The position numbers and the translations under genes are program-made. Shown piece by piece: positions 14,464 through 22,734 of a DNA stretch of 64,000 nucleotides. Each line of letters begins with the position of its first letter. Position 1 is the stretch's first letter. Origin of the DNA: Strongylocentrotus purpuratus (Eukaryota > Echinodermata > Echinoidea > Camarodonta > Strongylocentrotidae); contig NW_022145613.1 of assembly GCF_000002235.5 (NCBI RefSeq), positions 16,988,883 through 17,052,882 of the forward strand, written 5' to 3'. A model generated the notes under the pieces. That model did no database searches. It was not told the DNA's origin and worked only from the letters and a program-made list of their open reading frames with translations.

Positions 14464-16218
14464 GAGAGACAGAGAGAGATGAAAGTGAGAGAGAGAGACA
14501 GACAGACAGAAAGAGAGAGATGATCATGAAAGAGGGGGAGAGAGAGATTTAGATTTTTAAAAAATGAGGGATATTGATATTATATGGAAATTATAGAATG
14601 AAGAGTCATACAGATGTGACATTTATTATTAAATATTAAACTCCTTACGTTGGTAGCGTAAGAAAACAATTGTCACTTTTCCGCGAAAACATTGATTTAC
14701 AGTGAATTATTCACATCTGTAAATATGTATTATTGTCTACTCATGCACCACCAAAAATAATCGTCATTTTTACCTGGATAGTTAGTGGTTGACCGTATAA
14801 TGATTTCGAGATTTAAAGGTCGATGGCATCACAAGTACTGTTTGAGACAGCGATCTGAAGATTGTATTATGATATTGCAAAACAGATAATAAATGGGTAG
14901 AAAGCATTATCAAATAATTTCCCCCGAATATTGAATTAACGCTATTATTTCTCAAAGAAGGAGGGGGAAATGAATAGTCTACAACATTCTGCATCGCAGA
15001 GGATGAATCTTATCTCGACACTACCACTTTCGACCGCCCTCACCCCCCCCCCCCCCATTCCTACTTACGACAACCTAGTCAAAATGGGCCTCGGAAGCGT
15101 TGGGGTAAGACACCCCCTTAAAAATTGTTGGCGCAAAATTGGAATTGCCATAAACTTGTTGGAAAATCGTAAAAATCGATGCCCCCCCTTACTTTTCTTT
15201 TTTTGATCTAAAAACACTCCTGCTAACTAAAAATTCGGACAGACACCCCTCCATTTAAAATCGTATAGCGACGCCTAAAGGACAAACATGAAAGGATGGG
15301 TTACTCACCCCAGTTGACATGTTTAGTCTGAGAACGGTGGTGCAGAAATGGAAGTCTTCGAGACTCTTACATTCGGGCCAGTGACCCAGCCAAGCTAGGT
15401 TGCCCACCAAGAACCCAGGCTCAGGCTTGCCGCAAGCATCCAATGCTATACACCATAGAAGAAAAGAAAAAAGAAAACGAAATTAATTTAAGGGGACTTC
15501 TTGAAGCAAAGCAGACAATAACTGATTGCTGACAGCAACAGACACAAATTTTCAATGCAAAAATTGAATAAAATGAATCATTAAATACGTGTATTAAAAG
15601 AAAAAATAATGAAAAAAAAAGGTTTTGTCTAACTTATTATTCTTCTTTGATATGTATTTTCCTATCGAAAATAATATCGACTTGAGGTGAGATTCCTATG
15701 TATATTGGTGATATAAAGATGAATAAACAGGCCCATTCACTTTTAAATGTAATTATATAAAATGTCATTTGCACGCGATGCGTCATTTGGACTGCGTTAA
15801 TAACTTCGCTGCTAAAGAAATTAATGCTTGCGCCGCCAGTGATTCAACGCGATGTTGGACCATACGTTCTGCATTAACTTGCTGTGTAATTTCACTCTCA
15901 CACGGTGCGTCAAAGACTGCGCCATTCGTTGACGCAACCCTACGTCAGTAAAATGACGCTTCGTGTAAAACGAGAATTAAGGGATTAATTACCTAATGTA
16001 GCTTCATAGGATCGCTTGTCACTGAACATGCGGGCCAGGGCGGCGTCACAAGCGACCGAGATACTGATGTTCTTGAACAGGTCTGGTGGAAGCGTGAAGT
16101 CGGGAAGGCGATCGGGGATCCGGTCTGGGAGGTCATCGGGGAGATCGAAGTCCGGCCACGAAGACGACGTCGAAATCATCCCCGTTAAGAAGAGAATGGT
16201 GATCCAAACGGCCATCAT
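1823..16218 (-). CDS. NRF-6-like membrane acyltransferase, complete 15-exon coding region (683 aa)
   Basis: Spliced CDS, 5' to 3': 16218-15993, 15445-15309, 14294-14207, 12709-12604, 11853-11669, 10277-10092, 8905-8812, 8195-8103, 7585-7414, 6358-6279, 5512-5411, 4311-4164, 3118-2932, 2487-2345, 1927-1823. All introns are GT-AG and every junction preserves phase. The sum, 2052 nt, is 684 codons including TAG. Order: signal peptide (about 1-20), acidic DLPD/DRIPD/DRLPD spacer, extracellular Cys-rich NRF domain (about 55-185) with GNLAWLG and GLCLPSEC, a first TM segment (about 188-205), then a multi-TM acyltransferase-3 domain (about 280-670). AT3 hallmarks are LNGIRVIS (R286) and the putative catalytic His in ILGHT (H297); also SVDSFFVLSG, YLANDMQFYI, KPYCRITPYLVG and RLTYGAYLFHP. 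The family is named for C. elegans nrf-6, which affects fluoxetine sensitivity and yolk/lipid transport. The acyl acceptor is unknown. Confidence 0.93.
2110..2325. repeat. C-run plus CAC/CAT trinucleotide repeat in intron 14
   Basis: A G/C run near 2130-2151 abuts CCTGGATCCGCCACTG, the right-end word of the hAT-like family in this window; its left partner is not visible. It is followed by about 160 bp of imperfect CAC/CAT/CAA triplets. Long ORFs in this stretch are compositional artefacts. Confidence 0.75.
2345..2487 (-). CDS. NRF-6-like gene, exon 14
   Basis: Acceptor TCCGACAG/GATGG; donor TACATA/GTAAGT. Encodes WINDFLSWKAWIPLCRLTYG and AYLFHPLIM, one of the most conserved C-terminal blocks. 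Confidence 0.94.
2932..3118 (-). CDS. NRF-6-like gene, exon 13
   Basis: Acceptor TTATGCAG/ATTGCG; donor GGAG/GTGAGA. Encodes VVVGWASALTTGLAVVYGLY, the AIYMAFSHFAWAIALSWVIF helix, and CHYGYGG at the junction. Confidence 0.94.
3264..3345. repeat. ATTT/CATT tetranucleotide repeat
   Basis: Tandem TATT/CATT units in intron 12 of the NRF-6-like gene. Confidence 0.85.
3940..4080 (-). repeat. Possible non-LTR retroelement 3' end in an intron
   Basis: TTCAATTCAATTAAATTTTA reads on the minus strand as the A-rich (AATTGAA)-type tail typical of non-LTR elements, followed by degenerate sequence. No ORF remains. Confidence 0.35.
4164..4311 (-). CDS. NRF-6-like gene, exon 12
   Basis: Long pyrimidine tract, then TGAAG/GGGTTT; donor AATAAG/GTAATA. 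Encodes DIISTVYDKPYCRITPYLVG, the conserved YxKPxxRxxPYxxG block, then a TM segment and a basic loop (SWRGKRIRINK). The plus-strand ORF over it is a shadow. Confidence 0.93.
4497..4531. repeat. (AT)n microsatellite
   Basis: About 17 AT units in the intron immediately upstream of exon 12. Confidence 0.9.
5411..5512 (-). CDS. NRF-6-like gene, exon 11
   Basis: Acceptor TTTTTGCAG/GAAACC; donor CTCAT/GTAAGA. Encodes KPVVGMIIIAGLCIASFATT and a further TM helix. Phase 2 on both sides. Confidence 0.92.
5955..6035 (-). repeat. Degenerate tRNA-like (SINE) fragment
   Basis: On the minus strand, GTAGTGGCGCAGTGGTAGAG resembles a Pol III A box (TGGCGCAGTGG). A credible B box and acceptor stem are missing, so this is not a functional tRNA. 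Confidence 0.4.
6279..6358 (-). CDS. NRF-6-like gene, exon 10
   Basis: Acceptor CCAACAG/TGTATT; donor TTCAG/GTTAGT. The 80-nt exon encodes CIYWVWYLANDMQFYIISP, the highly conserved W-Y-L-A-N-D-M-Q-F-Y signature. Confidence 0.95.
7028..7232 (-). repeat. tRNA-derived SINE with A and B boxes
   Basis: On the minus strand: TGGCTCAGTCAGTAGAGC (A box) then GTGGGTTCGAACTCCGG (B box) at about tRNA spacing, with CTCACAA in the anticodon-loop position. The acceptor stem does not pair and unrelated sequence follows. This marks a SINE in intron 9 rather than a tRNA gene. Confidence 0.7.
7414..7585 (-). CDS. NRF-6-like gene, exon 9
   Basis: Encodes LLPGLGAAMLFALYLRPYMG, the extracellular CDKYWWTNLLYINNFYP block and the PEG end. 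Acceptor ATATAG/ATTACT; donor GAAGGG/GTAAGA. Confidence 0.94.
7640..7860. repeat. (GA)n-rich microsatellite
   Basis: Imperfect GA/GAA repeats in intron 8. Long ORFs here on both strands are purely compositional. Confidence 0.95.
8103..8195 (-). CDS. NRF-6-like gene, exon 8
   Basis: Acceptor TTCATCAG/CGGC; donor TGGAG/GTGAGT. Encodes GLLLTYITLGRMSRSDGR and AMFYFHRYWR, where AT3 proteins carry a conserved RxxR/W pair. Confidence 0.93.
8812..8905 (-). CDS. NRF-6-like gene, exon 7
   Basis: Acceptor CGATAG/GGGACG; donor CTCAG/GTAAGA. The correct frame reads DGIFGLDFLKSFPAQAILN and PSVDSFFVLS, matching the P-S-V-D-x-F-F-x-L-S-G block of the family. An ORF in another frame here is a shadow. Confidence 0.93.
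9820..9890. repeat. (GA)n and G-run
   Basis: About 50 bp of GA repeats followed by a G tract in intron 6. Confidence 0.95.
10092..10277 (-). CDS. NRF-6-like gene, exon 6 (AT3 domain start, catalytic His)
   Basis: Acceptor TTTCAG/ATCGCG; donor GACTT/GTAAGT. Encodes CARFLLCFSFTRNLKQIL and LNGIRVISMTWVILGHT, the most diagnostic block of NRF-6-type AT3 proteins. It holds the conserved Arg (about 286) and His (about 297). Confidence 0.95.
10660..10800 (+). repeat. Non-LTR element 3' tail
   Basis: Ends in GAAGAAAATAAATCTTGAAT, a tail form shared by many LINE 3' ends. The same word appears inverted at about 60790-60815. No coding sequence is retained. Confidence 0.45.
11448..11530. repeat. (CT)n microsatellite and C-run
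   Basis: Pyrimidine-rich simple repeat just downstream (minus sense) of exon 5. ORFs over it are artefacts. Confidence 0.95.
11669..11853 (-). CDS. NRF-6-like gene, exon 5 (first TM segment and cytoplasmic linker)
   Basis: Encodes ILCCVTALLMITGALFEV (a TM helix), then a charged linker with a KKKKED run and LLLLRHDSKQNG, the usual loop before the AT3 domain. Donor GGAAG/GTATAT leaves 1 nt that joins exon 6 as Asp248. Acceptor CACGAAG/GATCC has a weak pyrimidine tract, so the 5' edge is slightly less certain. Confidence 0.88.
11990..12170 (+). repeat. Dispersed repeat with TTAGGGTACGCGTATGC and a GTACCCCTTTACCGG end
   Basis: Shares blocks with 42420-42785 (opposite orientation) and a short piece with 19797-19835. 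The common words are TTAGGGTACGCGTATGC and AAAGTACCCCTTTACCGG. Confidence 0.65.
12604..12709 (-). CDS. NRF-6-like gene, exon 4
   Basis: Strong pyrimidine tract, then acceptor CACGCAG/ATCGAT; donor ACGGT/GTAAGT. Encodes RLEYDELNTLNPE and VQCATFPARPYDAGFYCTV, which leads into the first transmembrane helix. The identification rests on phase, splice sites and position, because this segment is poorly conserved in the family. Confidence 0.82.
13389..13558. mobile_element. 170-bp near-perfect hairpin foldback element
   Basis: Starts GGCCCGAATTCACAAAGC and ends with its exact reverse complement. Arms of roughly 70 bp flank a loop near CTTTTGTTATTTACAAACCA. Each arm also carries internal copies of TTTGAGCTCAAACC. 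It lies in intron 3 of the NRF-6-like gene. Flanking AAT trinucleotides may be a target duplication. Confidence 0.85.
14207..14294 (-). CDS. NRF-6-like gene, exon 3 (CLP-x-x-C motif)
   Basis: Acceptor CATGTAG/ATCATA; donor ATTA/GTAAGT. The 88-nt exon encodes PPLMKWGLCLPSECGETDV, matching the W-G-x-C-x-P-x-x-C signature of NRF domains. Both flanking phases (0 in, 1 out) fit its neighbours. Confidence 0.92.
14320..14550. repeat. (GA)n/(GACA)n microsatellite
   Basis: Imperfect GA, GACA and GAAA repeats next to exon 3. Confidence 0.95.
15309..15445 (-). CDS. NRF-6-like gene, exon 2 (NRF domain)
   Basis: Acceptor TGTATAG/CATTGG; donor ACTGGG/GTGAGT. Encodes LDACGKPEPGFLVGNLAWLG and WPECKSLEDFHFC, the conserved Cys-bearing core of the NRF domain. 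Phase 1 in, phase 0 out. Confidence 0.94.
15993..16218 (-). CDS. NRF-6-like gene, exon 1 (start codon and signal peptide)
   Basis: Two adjacent ATG codons (16218 and 16215) open a hydrophobic leader, MMAVWITILFLTGM, followed by a SSSWPDF cleavage-like region. Then comes a repetitive acidic Pro/Asp spacer and the start of the NRF domain, VACDAALARMFSDKRSYEATL. The exon is 75 codons plus 1 nt and ends at donor ATTAG/GTAATT. Any 5' UTR exon upstream is not identified. Confidence 0.93.
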
Positions 16219-18110
16219 CTCGACGTTCGGAACTCACACCGAGATCTGTGATAATTATGTCGATATATCGGAAAAATAAGGGCGTTTGTACCATAAGAAA
16301 TAAAATGTTCTTCTTGAGTCAGACTAAGAAACAGAATTAGAAAATGTTATTACATTTTAACTATTTAATCTGAATTTATTTACCTAAGAAAATAGCCTTT
16401 TGCGTTACCTATTGAATGTATGAACATGATAATAACGTATTACGTAATCCAAACATGATTATTTGAATAGGTGTGATTGTGTGAAATCAATTGTTGTGAA
16501 ATTATACTGATCAGTACTTGGCCGTCTACAAGACTCTTGTACTATTTTACAATCAAAGTTAGCACAACATCTCGTACAAAGAGAAACATCATATTCAGGC
16601 CTTTTAAATTAGAATTTAAAAAGTATTAAATGACTGAATTCAGCGTTTACCTAAGCTTCGGCAATCATCCAACCTTCATGTACTTGCAAACTTGATATTA
16701 AAAAGTACGAGCTCTAGCCTACAGGTGTTGCACAAACAGGAGATAGAACGAAAAATAGCTAGGAGCGTGTATAGTATCAATAGATGAAGCAGATAAACGG
16801 TATGTTTCTTTTTACATTTCCGTTGCTGAGTTTTGGGCCAGTCGCCAGTGTCTAGACAATAAAACAACAAAGTATTCGTGAAAACATAATTCTTATCAAT
16901 ATGAACGGTCCTTCTGCATTATTACGTATCTTATCTGTTTGACAATCTAAAGTCAAGAACGGCAAGCAAACGTTGTACCGTAACCTTCACCGGATATACT
17001 CTGACTGTTGTTGATGTTTTCTTAATTTTTAAACAGTCTTAATTAATAGCCAGGATGTTAGAGGCACAATGACCTCAAATCCAACGTTCATGGTTAGTCT
17101 CGACTTGACTAATAGAGTATTTACTTTATTATGCAGTCATTTAATCAAATATACTGATGTTATCTTTCATGCTTTATGTACGTCATCTTATCTATCACGT
17201 TTGACCTTGAGAGCACAGCTTTAGGAAAAACCTATGTTCCTACTTACAATCTACATGATTATGGAGAGTATTATGACAATAATAAATGACAAAAAAACTG
17301 ATCGAGATGTCGTTTATGACTACTTGTTATCATTCTGAATCAGATGGATCAAGGGGAGACTGTTCGTCATTCCCATCCCATGTTTTACATTTTTAAAATT
17401 TAGTATTAAGATACAACATTCCATTCTCTTTTATCAGTTACGAACAACATAAGGAAAACAAACTAATAAAAATATGACTATATATACATATTTGTAATAC
17501 TTCTACTTTATATTATTTCTGGTTCATCAGAGTCCGTACGTTCTCTTCAATTCTTTTTCCTAATTGGCCTAATCAAGTTTCGCCATCACCTTAATTCTGA
17601 TCTCATACTATTATCTTATTCATCATAATTCTCTCATCTTTGTCTTCCGCGTTCCCCACCTTTAATTTTTTTCTTATCCACCGTTATTATAATAACTTTG
17701 TCCTTTTTTAAAATCGTTTTTATAATTTCTCTTTTATTTTCCTTACGTGTTTCTTTCTTCCGATGTGTCAATTAAGATGATTTAATTAAAAACTTACCAT
17801 TAAAAGAAGTAATGAGCCTCAAAAACTGTTAAACGAATCTTGCAGATCTGTCCATGCATTGAATCATGCTAGTATATATCCAAGGAGCCTGATCGGTTAT
17901 ACAGCATTCCGTTTGGTAAAGTGATCGACTGTACTGGAAGTTGGCTTCAATGTTTGTCTGTATTTTAGTTGCAGCCTCCAGTTAGCACACACCATTGTTT
18001 GCTATAAGTAAGTAAATAGGTCTACAAGAGCGTACATCTTTGCTCATGCAGACCGCTAGGACATTCTTCTATTACGCAAGACAATTATGACGTCATCGTC
18101 GGTTCGATAT
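16219..18110. other. Upstream flank of the NRF-6-like gene, nothing recognised
   Basis: AT-rich, no coding-like ORF. It presumably contains the minus-strand promoter and any 5' UTR exon, but no TATA or initiator could be picked with confidence. Confidence 0.4.
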
Positions 18111-18327
18111 CACTATGAATATGACGGACAAAGAAAGCGGACAAAATATACAGCTCCTCAGGTAGATAAAGGAACTGCTATTATGTAAAAATGTGAGAAC
18201 AGGTGAATATGCATGTGACACCTGTTCTACACATTTTTACATAATAGCAGTGAAGGGATGTTCCTTTGTCTACGTGAGGAAGAACTGTATATTTTGTACG
18301 CTTTCTTTGTCAGTCATATTCATAGTG
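18111..18327. mobile_element. Foldback element, about 100-bp arms
   Basis: CACTATGAATATGACGGACA at the left end returns as its imperfect complement at the right end (TGTCAGTCATATTCATAGTG). The innermost stem TGCTATTATGTAAAAATGTG pairs well around a ~14-bp loop at 18207-18221. Confidence 0.75.
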
Positions 18328-18492
18328 TATAAACGCCAACAAATCAATATGATAGTGCTTTTCAAAAATTAGCGTATACACCCTGGATTTTGAGAGGTGG
18401 TTTCGCTTAAACGTGTTTGTACCAGATAATGACCTTTTATGTGCACTAAGCCTCGAGCAAAATGTGCTAGCTACAAGTTTGGCCTCACAATA

Positions 18493-19452
18493 CAGTGCGT
18501 CCCAGAAAAAACGAAACCTAGAATTATTGATGTTTTATCATAACTTAATCACAACTATAATTAATAAATGACACATATTTGTTAAGCTTGTATCCTCCTC
18601 CTTCATTTTAAACTAACAGAACTATTTATTCCTGACTCATTTTTTTTCCTAATTGAGGTGTCAAATGAAAGGGCAGAAAATGAACTTTCTATAAATGTGA
18701 TTTTCTCTTTAAAATTCAGAAACCGTTCGCCAAATGATTTTTTGGGGCCCTTTCTTCCTCCTGAAATACCCTCATGCAAGTGTTTAACCTTATTTAAAAG
18801 AAAATTGAAGCAGCATCTTATATCTAAATATCATTAATTCTTGTACCCATATTCATATTATACAGCATTGCCTATAACTGTTTTCAAACCTATGATTTTG
18901 TAATCGGATTATTTCCATTTGTATGACCTGCCATGAACGATGTCCATGTCATGTTTTGTCCTGTATGTTTCTTTTTTTTAAAGTTTTTTTTTTTGTATAT
19001 GTAAATCTCTTAACTACTGTTCGGGGAACTATGCCTCTATAAGGCCATTTGGCCTTATTTGTTAGTTCCCTATTTTCTTTTTCTTATATATTGCAAATGC
19101 TTTTCATTGTAATATATCTTTGTATGGTTTTTATTGAAAATGGAAATGAATAAAATGAATTGAATTGAGTTGAATCACTCACACGTGAAATATGCATCAT
19201 ACACTGTCGCTCATAAAGTTGGAATATTTTAGTTTTACCCCAATTTGTGGAATTATTTTTAAAATAATTAAAAAATAATAGATCTAGATAATAGCAACAT
19301 ACATTCTCAGATTGTATTGAATAACATTTTGCCAATGTATATGAAACGGGAGGATCTACAATAATGTGTAATTTATCAATTATAATTGTGATTCAGTTAA
19401 GATAAAACTAAAATCGACAATTTTCTGTTTCGTTTTTTTCTGAGACGCACTG
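18493..19452. mobile_element. Mariner-like non-autonomous element with TA target duplication and nested LINE tail
   Basis: Left end TA/CAGTGCGTCCCAGAAAAA, right end inverted (TCTGAGACGCACTG/TA). Terminal CAGTG and TA flanks fit Tc1/mariner. No transposase is visible. The region about 18767-19172 is foreign: it carries a degenerate RT C-terminus and an A-rich TGAAT-type tail. The related copy at about 60462-60786 lacks it. Confidence 0.75.
18767..19172 (+). repeat. Non-LTR retroelement 3' fragment nested in the mariner-like element
   Basis: Begins with a short stretch reading like an RT C-terminus, continues through T-rich 3' UTR-like sequence, and ends AATAAAATGAATTGAATTGA, a typical simple-repeat LINE tail. 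It interrupts sequence that is contiguous in the 60.6-kb copy. Confidence 0.6.
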
Positions 19453-19860
19453 TATAGTATTATGTGTGATACTTCCAGTTGAATGCTAGTGCTGCTAGTG
19501 CTGCTAGTGCTGCTGAAAATGTGCTATCCAGCCGTCTGTTTTATTTTGTCTTTTTGTTGTACATTCTTTCGTGCTTTATGCTTTTGTTGTTTTTGCCTTT
19601 ATTTAATGCCATGCGGTTTTCTAAGATATGTTAACTATAAGTTTATAAATGTTGTTATTTTTTTCCTATTTTCTTTTCACTTGTATATTCTTTTTATACT
19701 GACGGAAATAAAAACAAACAAACAAGCTAAAGTAGCGAAATTTTCTATATATTATATCTCCATACAACATGGAACAATGGACCCCGCCCCCTTCCCCACT
19801 CAGTGTTATTTAGGGTACGCGTATGCATGTTCCTTTGGAAATACCCAATAAATTATAAAT
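19453..19860 (+). repeat. Possible LINE 3' tail and dispersed-repeat piece
   Basis: T-rich sequence ends in GGAAATAAAAACAAACAAAC, tail-like. It is followed at 19797-19835 by the TTAGGGTACGCGTATGC repeat word. The long hydrophobic plus-strand ORF is compositional. Confidence 0.4.
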
Positions 19861-19988
19861 ACCCATCTCAACAAGCAAGTTGCACACATTGTGTCATCAT
19901 CAACTTCAGGTGGTGCTGTAAAGCACTGCTGTGGCCTTCACGAGAGCACGCCAGGCAACTCTTTCACCTGTCATTTGTGTTGCACCTT

Positions 19989-20189
19989 TCATTCCTTGTC
20001 CAGACACTTTCTTGATATCATCAGTCCAAGATATTGGTGGACGACCTCTACCCCGTTTTCCTTCCGACTACTCCTTGCAGTATTAATTTGCTTCTCAACA
20101 CCTTCAGATCTCCTCACAATGTGCCCAAAATAGTTTAGTTTTCTTTCCACGATTCCCCTTCTGATGGTCAAGTCTTTTCCAGGACCCAC
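19989..20189 (-). pseudogene. Degenerate non-LTR reverse transcriptase C-terminal fragment
   Basis: The minus frame reads IVERKLNYFGHIVRRSEG then RSSRKENG and LGLMISR, resembling the RLxYFGHVxR...GKRGRGRP...W-x-D-D-I tail of non-LTR polyproteins. Open for only about 66 codons with many substitutions. Confidence 0.6.
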
Positions 20190-20394
20190 ACATTTTTTTG
20201 TTTACACATTATGTAAGCCTAATTAAAAGGCGTAAGACGATATGAGTAACGTACTACTTGAACAGTATGACATGAATAAGAGTTAAATAATATCGGTGAT
20301 ATTTGTAAATTGAAATTAAAGTTTACAATGTTAATGATCCTGTGTTTTTAATCCTGAAGTAATTTTTTATGAATTTCTTTGTTTGTTTTTAATA

Positions 20395-20660
20395 TCCTCA
20401 TCCTCCTCCTTCTTCTCCTCTTCCTCCTCCTGCTACCGTCTTCTTCATTTTCTTCTTCTTCTTTTTCTTCCGTTCTTCTTCTTCTTCTTACATCTTCTTC
20501 TCCTCCTTTTTCTTCTTCTTATCCTCCACCTCCTCCTCCTTTTTCTTCTACTTTTTCTTCTTTTTCTTTTTCCCTTCTTTTTCTTCTTCTTCTTCTTTTT
20601 TCTTCTTCTTTTTTTCTTCTTCAACCTCTTCTTATTTTTTCTTCTCCTTCTTTCCAACTT
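20395..20660. repeat. (CTT)n/(CTC)n polypyrimidine tract, about 265 bp
   Basis: Almost pure C/T on the plus strand, with CTT and CTC units. ORFs here are artefacts. It could form triplex (H-DNA) structures. Confidence 0.95.
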
Positions 20661-20795
20661 CGCTTTCCATACTTAGATTTATAACACGCCAAAAGAGGCT
20701 AGCACTGTAGCAGTTTCTGATTAAACGTAAACATCGAAATGACTGATCATACAATTGTAGAAGCAGACAGTTCCTTTTCGCTTGGGGATTTCAAG

Positions 20796-20875
20796 ATGGC
20801 TGAAATAAAATATTCAGGGTTCATCGATCACTCGTTACATCATTTAGCGGGGACCGAAAGTATAGACAAGGAGTT
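20796..20875 (+). CDS. Candidate first coding exon of the TTC32-like gene
   Basis: ATG at 20796 opens MAEIKYSGFIDHSLHHLAG and ends at a strong donor, GAGTT/GTAAGT. It leaves 2 nt of a codon, exactly the phase needed by the acceptor at 23383. Spliced to the two TPR exons it gives 384 nt (127 aa plus stop). I see no residue similarity to the N-terminal TPR of vertebrate TTC32, so it could be chance or an alternative exon. Confidence 0.35.
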
Positions 20876-20929
20876 GTAAGTTAGCCTCATTTCATTATGT
20901 GTCCCACATGTACAAATTGATGTTTGATA

Positions 20930-21142
20930 TCTAAGCCTAGACCGAATTTTCCGTCTATTTCGTTCGTTAAGCCTCTTGTTTGGGTTAGACCGAAAGCTTC
21001 AGTCTCTCTAATCGTCGGTTGTTCCACTGAGACTACGTCTGGCTCCACTAGACCTCCGATTATGACAACAAATGTCAGTTTTATTAAAGAAATGACCCAA
21101 ATCAGATGGTTATTGCTGTCTAGTTTGGGTATAGATCTAGGC
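20930..21142. repeat. Foldback-end fragments (two terminal motif types in tandem)
   Basis: Contains both terminal words of the neighbouring foldback elements, CTAGACCGAATTTTCC and GACCGAAAGCTTCAGTCTCT. At 21064-21122 is a segment (ACAAATGTCAGTTTTATTAA...) repeated at about 44377-44435. Confidence 0.7.
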
Positions 21143-21862
21143 CTAGACCGAAAGCTTCAGTCTCTATAATCGTCGGTTGTTCCACTGAGACTACGTCTGG
21201 CTCCACTAGACCTCCGGTTATAGAGACTGAACGACTGCCTATGTCAGCCTGTGTTGAACTTATTCCGCTAGATTTTAGCCGCTAGGCCCCTCCCACAAAC
21301 TTGCCACGGCCGTATTGTTATGCCCCCAAAATCCCCCAAAATGTCATTTTACCTCGTTCATTTCCAATTTTAAATTAGGCCTAGGCTATAATACATTGAG
21401 CGCCATCTACACGTTCGTAATGGCGTTATCACAGTTTTTCCTTCATAATCATTTTGCCTTCGGCGTAGACTAGAAGGGATGAGATTGACGGCAGCGAGAG
21501 TTTAACACGGCTTGCAAGATTTTCAACATGGATGTCGATTTTGACCGATAATTTCCTTAAAAGGGACCATTAAACGGATTATATCAATCAAGTTAGTAAG
21601 TGGAACCGATGTATTATAGCCTAGGCCTAATTTAAAATTGGAAATGAACGAGGTAAAATGACATTTTGGGGGATTTTGGGGGCATAACAATACGGCCGTG
21701 GCAAGTTTGTGGGAGGGGCCTAGCGGCTAAAATCTAGCGGAATAAGTTCAACACAGGCTGGCATAGGCAGTCGTTCAGTCTCTATAACCGGAGGTCTAGT
21801 GGAGCCAGACGTAGTCTCAGTGGAACAACCGACGATTATAGAGACTGAAGCTTTCGGTCTAG
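21143..21862. mobile_element. Large foldback element A, 251-bp inverted arms
   Basis: The left arm 21143-21393 and right arm 21612-21862 are near-identical inverted copies of equal length. They start CTAGACCGAAAGC, and one visible mismatch is in the CTGCCTATG(T/C)CAGCC stretch. The 218-bp spacer contains TTTGCCTTCGGCGTAGACTA, which is also found in both arms of element B. Confidence 0.9.
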
Positions 21863-21870
21863 TTTGGGTA

Positions 21871-22650
21871 TAGACCGAATTTTTCTGTCTCTTTCGTTCG
21901 TTAGCCTCTAATTTGGGTAGGTCGGCTCTCTCTTTAGAGACAGAACAGCCCCATACGCTGTAGTGGCCGCGCGTTTGTACTAAGAAACGTTACACAAAAC
22001 TTGGCCAAACTTAATCCCTAATTTTGATATTTTACCGGATGCGTATCCGATGCATTTAAAGTCCTAAATTAGCTAAATACTTAACTACTTCGGTTCCACT
22101 TACCAACTTGACTGGAATAATCCGTTTAATGGTCCATTTTAGGAAATTATGGGTCAAGATCGACATCCATGAAGAAAATCTTGCAGCCGAGTCTCATTCT
22201 TTCTAGTCTACGCCGAAGGCAAAATGATTATAACGGAAAAACTGTGCATGTCATTACGAACTCGTAGCTCGTGCACAGTTTTTCCCTTATAATCATTTTG
22301 CCTTCGGCGTAGACTAGAAAGAATGAGACTCGGCTGCAAGATTTTCTTCATGGATGTCGATCTTGACCCATAATTTCCTAAAAATGGACCATTAAACGGA
22401 TTATTCCAGTCAAGTTGGTAAGTGGAACCGAAGTAGTTAAGTATTTAGCTAATTTAGGACTTTAAATGCATCGGATACGCATCCGGTAAAATATCAAAAT
22501 TAGGGATTAAGTTTGGCCAAGTTTTGTGTAACGTTTCTTAGTACAAACGCGCGGCCACTACAGCGTATGGGGCTGTTCTGTCTCTAAAGAGAGAGCCGAC
22601 CTACCCAAATCAGAGGCTAACGAACGAAAGAGACAGAAAAATTCGGTCTA
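21871..22650. mobile_element. Large foldback element B, about 780-bp near-perfect palindrome
   Basis: Arms of roughly 380 bp pair from TAGACCGAATTTTTCTGTCT (21871) to its complement ending at 22650. The short centre is near 22248-22270. The arms share the TTTGCCTTCGGCGTAGACTA block with the spacer of element A. A further short copy of the arm end lies at 22651-22725. Confidence 0.9.
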
Positions 22651-22734
22651 GTTTGGGTAGGGTCGGCTCTCTTTACCCAAATAAGAGGCTTGACGAACGA
22701 AAGAGACAGAAAATTCGGTCTAATCTAAGCCCTG

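Noticed and set aside
16016..16279. 87-codon plus-strand ORF over exon 1 of the NRF-6-like gene
   Set aside because: Antisense shadow of the real exon, whose signal peptide, phase and donor all support the minus strand.
19483..19851. 122-codon plus-strand hydrophobic ORF
   Set aside because: T-rich LINE-tail-like sequence; Cys/Phe/Leu richness is compositional and it ends in a dispersed repeat.
20379..20684. Hydrophobic ORFs of ~100 codons
   Set aside because: Pure CTT/CTC polypyrimidine translation; no gene context.
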